Positions 62,816 through 64,000 of a DNA stretch of 64,000 bases are shown here, in pieces (position 1 is the stretch's first letter; each line of letters starts with the position of its first letter). The notes below the pieces were generated by a model, which was not told the DNA's origin, made no database searches, and saw nothing but the letters and a program-made list of their open reading frames with translations. A program made the translations under genes and the position numbers. Source of the stretch: Trichobilharzia szidati (Eukaryota; Platyhelminthes; Trematoda; Strigeidida; Schistosomatidae); the NCBI GenBank assembly GCA_944472155.2, contig OX235277.1, positions 21,524,804 to 21,588,803 on the forward strand, written 5' to 3'.

Positions 62816-64000
62816 TCATGAGTTTATAGTCTCTACTGAGAGCCACGGCAGTAGTAGGGGCTGGACTTGTTTCTTTTGGACACAGAGCACTGGTTGTTTG
62901 AGGCGAATTGCAATAGCCTCTGCTGTTTGGAGCATACGGTACTTCGACGATTTTGGTAGTTTCTTAGGCACTCGGCGTATTATAGAGAAGGATTATTCTA
63001 CGCTGGCCTTGTGACCGGCTTGCACCAGATGGTCTAATATCGAGTTGTTAATATTTTTGACTACCCCTCTACTTAGCCATAGTGGGACATGTTCTCGAGC
63101 ACGAAAAATCAAGTTCATAGAGCAACGGCCAATATAACTCGCTCGACAAGCGCATTTGAATTGATAGATACAATTTGAAGTGGGTATTCTAGGTACTTCA
63201 TCTTTCACTTGAGGTAGCACCATCGGTCGTGTAGAGAATAATACGTGTAGTTCGCCAATATTAAAAGTTCTTTGGACTGATTTTTTAATTTCTTCGTAAT
63301 TATCTCGCTTGGTATATCGCCCATGAATTGTAGTCGTATATATAAAGGCCTCTTGTTTACAGACAGTGAGTAGTCCTTTTCGGCTTTCTTTGTTATATGT
63401 TTCTTGATAAATTTGTCAGGATAACCATTTTCGATTAAAGTGTCATAAATCATGCTGAATTCATCCTTAATTACTTCTTCAGAGCATATAGCTCTAACTC
63501 TGTGGCTAAGGGTATTCACCAAATTTCTTTTGTAATTGATAGGAACGAAGCTGTGAAAGTGTGTATATTGTCCTGTCCAAGTGCTTTTTCTATGCAAATT
63601 TCGTTTTATGCTACTGTCTGATTTTCTTGTAAGTAGGACATCCAGGAAGGCAATTTTGTCCTGGGATTCCTCTTCGCATGTAAATTTCATAGCTGGATGT
63701 ACTTCATTGAATTCAGCAATTATTGTACTCCTATCAGAACCATTATCACAAAGAATAAAGGTATCATCCATATATCGGCAATTAAATGAGAGCTTACTGA
63801 TAAGGTTGTTCAGAGGTCCATTTTCTAGCTTACTAAGAAGGAAATCAGCCAGAATGCGCCTTAATGGGGAGCCCATCGCCACCCCGTCCACTTGCCTGTA
63901 AAGCGTGCCGTCAAATTTGAAGTTTACATTCATGGTACATCTTAATACCAATTCTTTTAGGATTTCAATATAGGTACGACAGTATAATTGTCACTGTGAA
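62816..64000 (-). pseudogene. Penelope-like element, near-intact reverse transcriptase and GIY-YIG
   Basis: This PLE is cut by the window end. The minus-strand frame 63951-63205 holds reverse-transcriptase motif B (GVAMGSPLRRILADFLLSKL), the active site YMDD (63763-63774), IAFLDVLLTRK, and the later blocks LIENGYPDKFIKKH and RPLYIRLQFMGD. The endonuclease frame 63223-62993 has CIYQFKCACRASYIGR, the intact core, and AREHVPLWLSRG. The C-terminal tail runs to a stop at 62816-62818. Lesions: a TGA at 63991-63993, a frame change in the A-run near 63270, and a stop at 62993-62995. Few lesions imply a recent loss of function. Confidence 0.85.

Noticed and set aside
1..64000. CRISPR arrays, bacterial operons, rRNA or true tRNA genes
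   Set aside because: No spaced direct repeats, no dense coding, and tRNA-like segments occur only as SINE heads with A-rich or ribozyme-like 3' parts.

Overview
The window is AT-rich, repeat-saturated eukaryotic DNA. Its repeats point to a blood fluke (Trematoda, Schistosomatidae; Schistosoma or a close relative): tRNA-like short elements carrying a hammerhead-ribozyme-like core in the manner of the schistosome Sm-alpha family, several Penelope-like retroelements (PLEs) with GIY-YIG endonuclease domains, an RTE-type non-LTR element and two kinds of tRNA-headed SINE. I assign this from recognised families, not from a database search. No complete host gene is visible. A few short stretches look like single exons of intron-rich genes, and all are tentative.

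Layout. 0-11 kb: a pair of hammerhead-like motifs 313 bp apart, a long near-perfect fold-back repeat (2.4-2.9 kb), a decayed PLE (4.7-6.0 kb), a SINE (7.7 kb), one exon-like stretch with a strong splice donor (9.15-9.28 kb), and a second decayed PLE followed by another fold-back (10.06-11.01 kb). 11.2-24.9 kb: the main structure, two direct copies of a 6.5-6.7 kb non-coding unit about 3% divergent in the part I compared, separated by 408 bp. Each copy has a tRNA-like/hammerhead-like element close to both ends and an internal PLE remnant flanked by inverted copies of its own 3' region. In the second copy a SINE sits where the PLE coding core is missing.

25-43 kb: SINE remnants, a small relative of the first fold-back (31.0 kb), a signal-peptide-type first exon ending in a perfect donor (31.7 kb), and a cluster at 35.9-36.9 kb. 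The cluster has two protein-like stretches on the minus strand (one resembling the C-terminal end of a leucine-rich-repeat domain) and, between them on the plus strand, a second signal-peptide-type start followed by a possible 9-nt micro-exon. Two further PLE fragments lie at 39.8-40.1 and 42.6-43.3 kb.

43-64 kb: long featureless tracts, a decayed RTE-like element (48.6-49.2 kb), an unassigned GC-richer block (53.2-54.3 kb), a SINE folded into a perfect 165-bp palindrome and bounded by a 14-bp target-site duplication (56.2-56.7 kb), a 5'/3' fragment of another non-LTR element (61.4-62.2 kb), and at the right edge the best-preserved PLE, with an intact YMDD reverse-transcriptase motif but three visible lesions. 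The repeats interact mainly by nesting and inversion. Recurrent themes are palindromes, inverted terminal copies and hammerhead-like cores whose stem III is a short palindrome.
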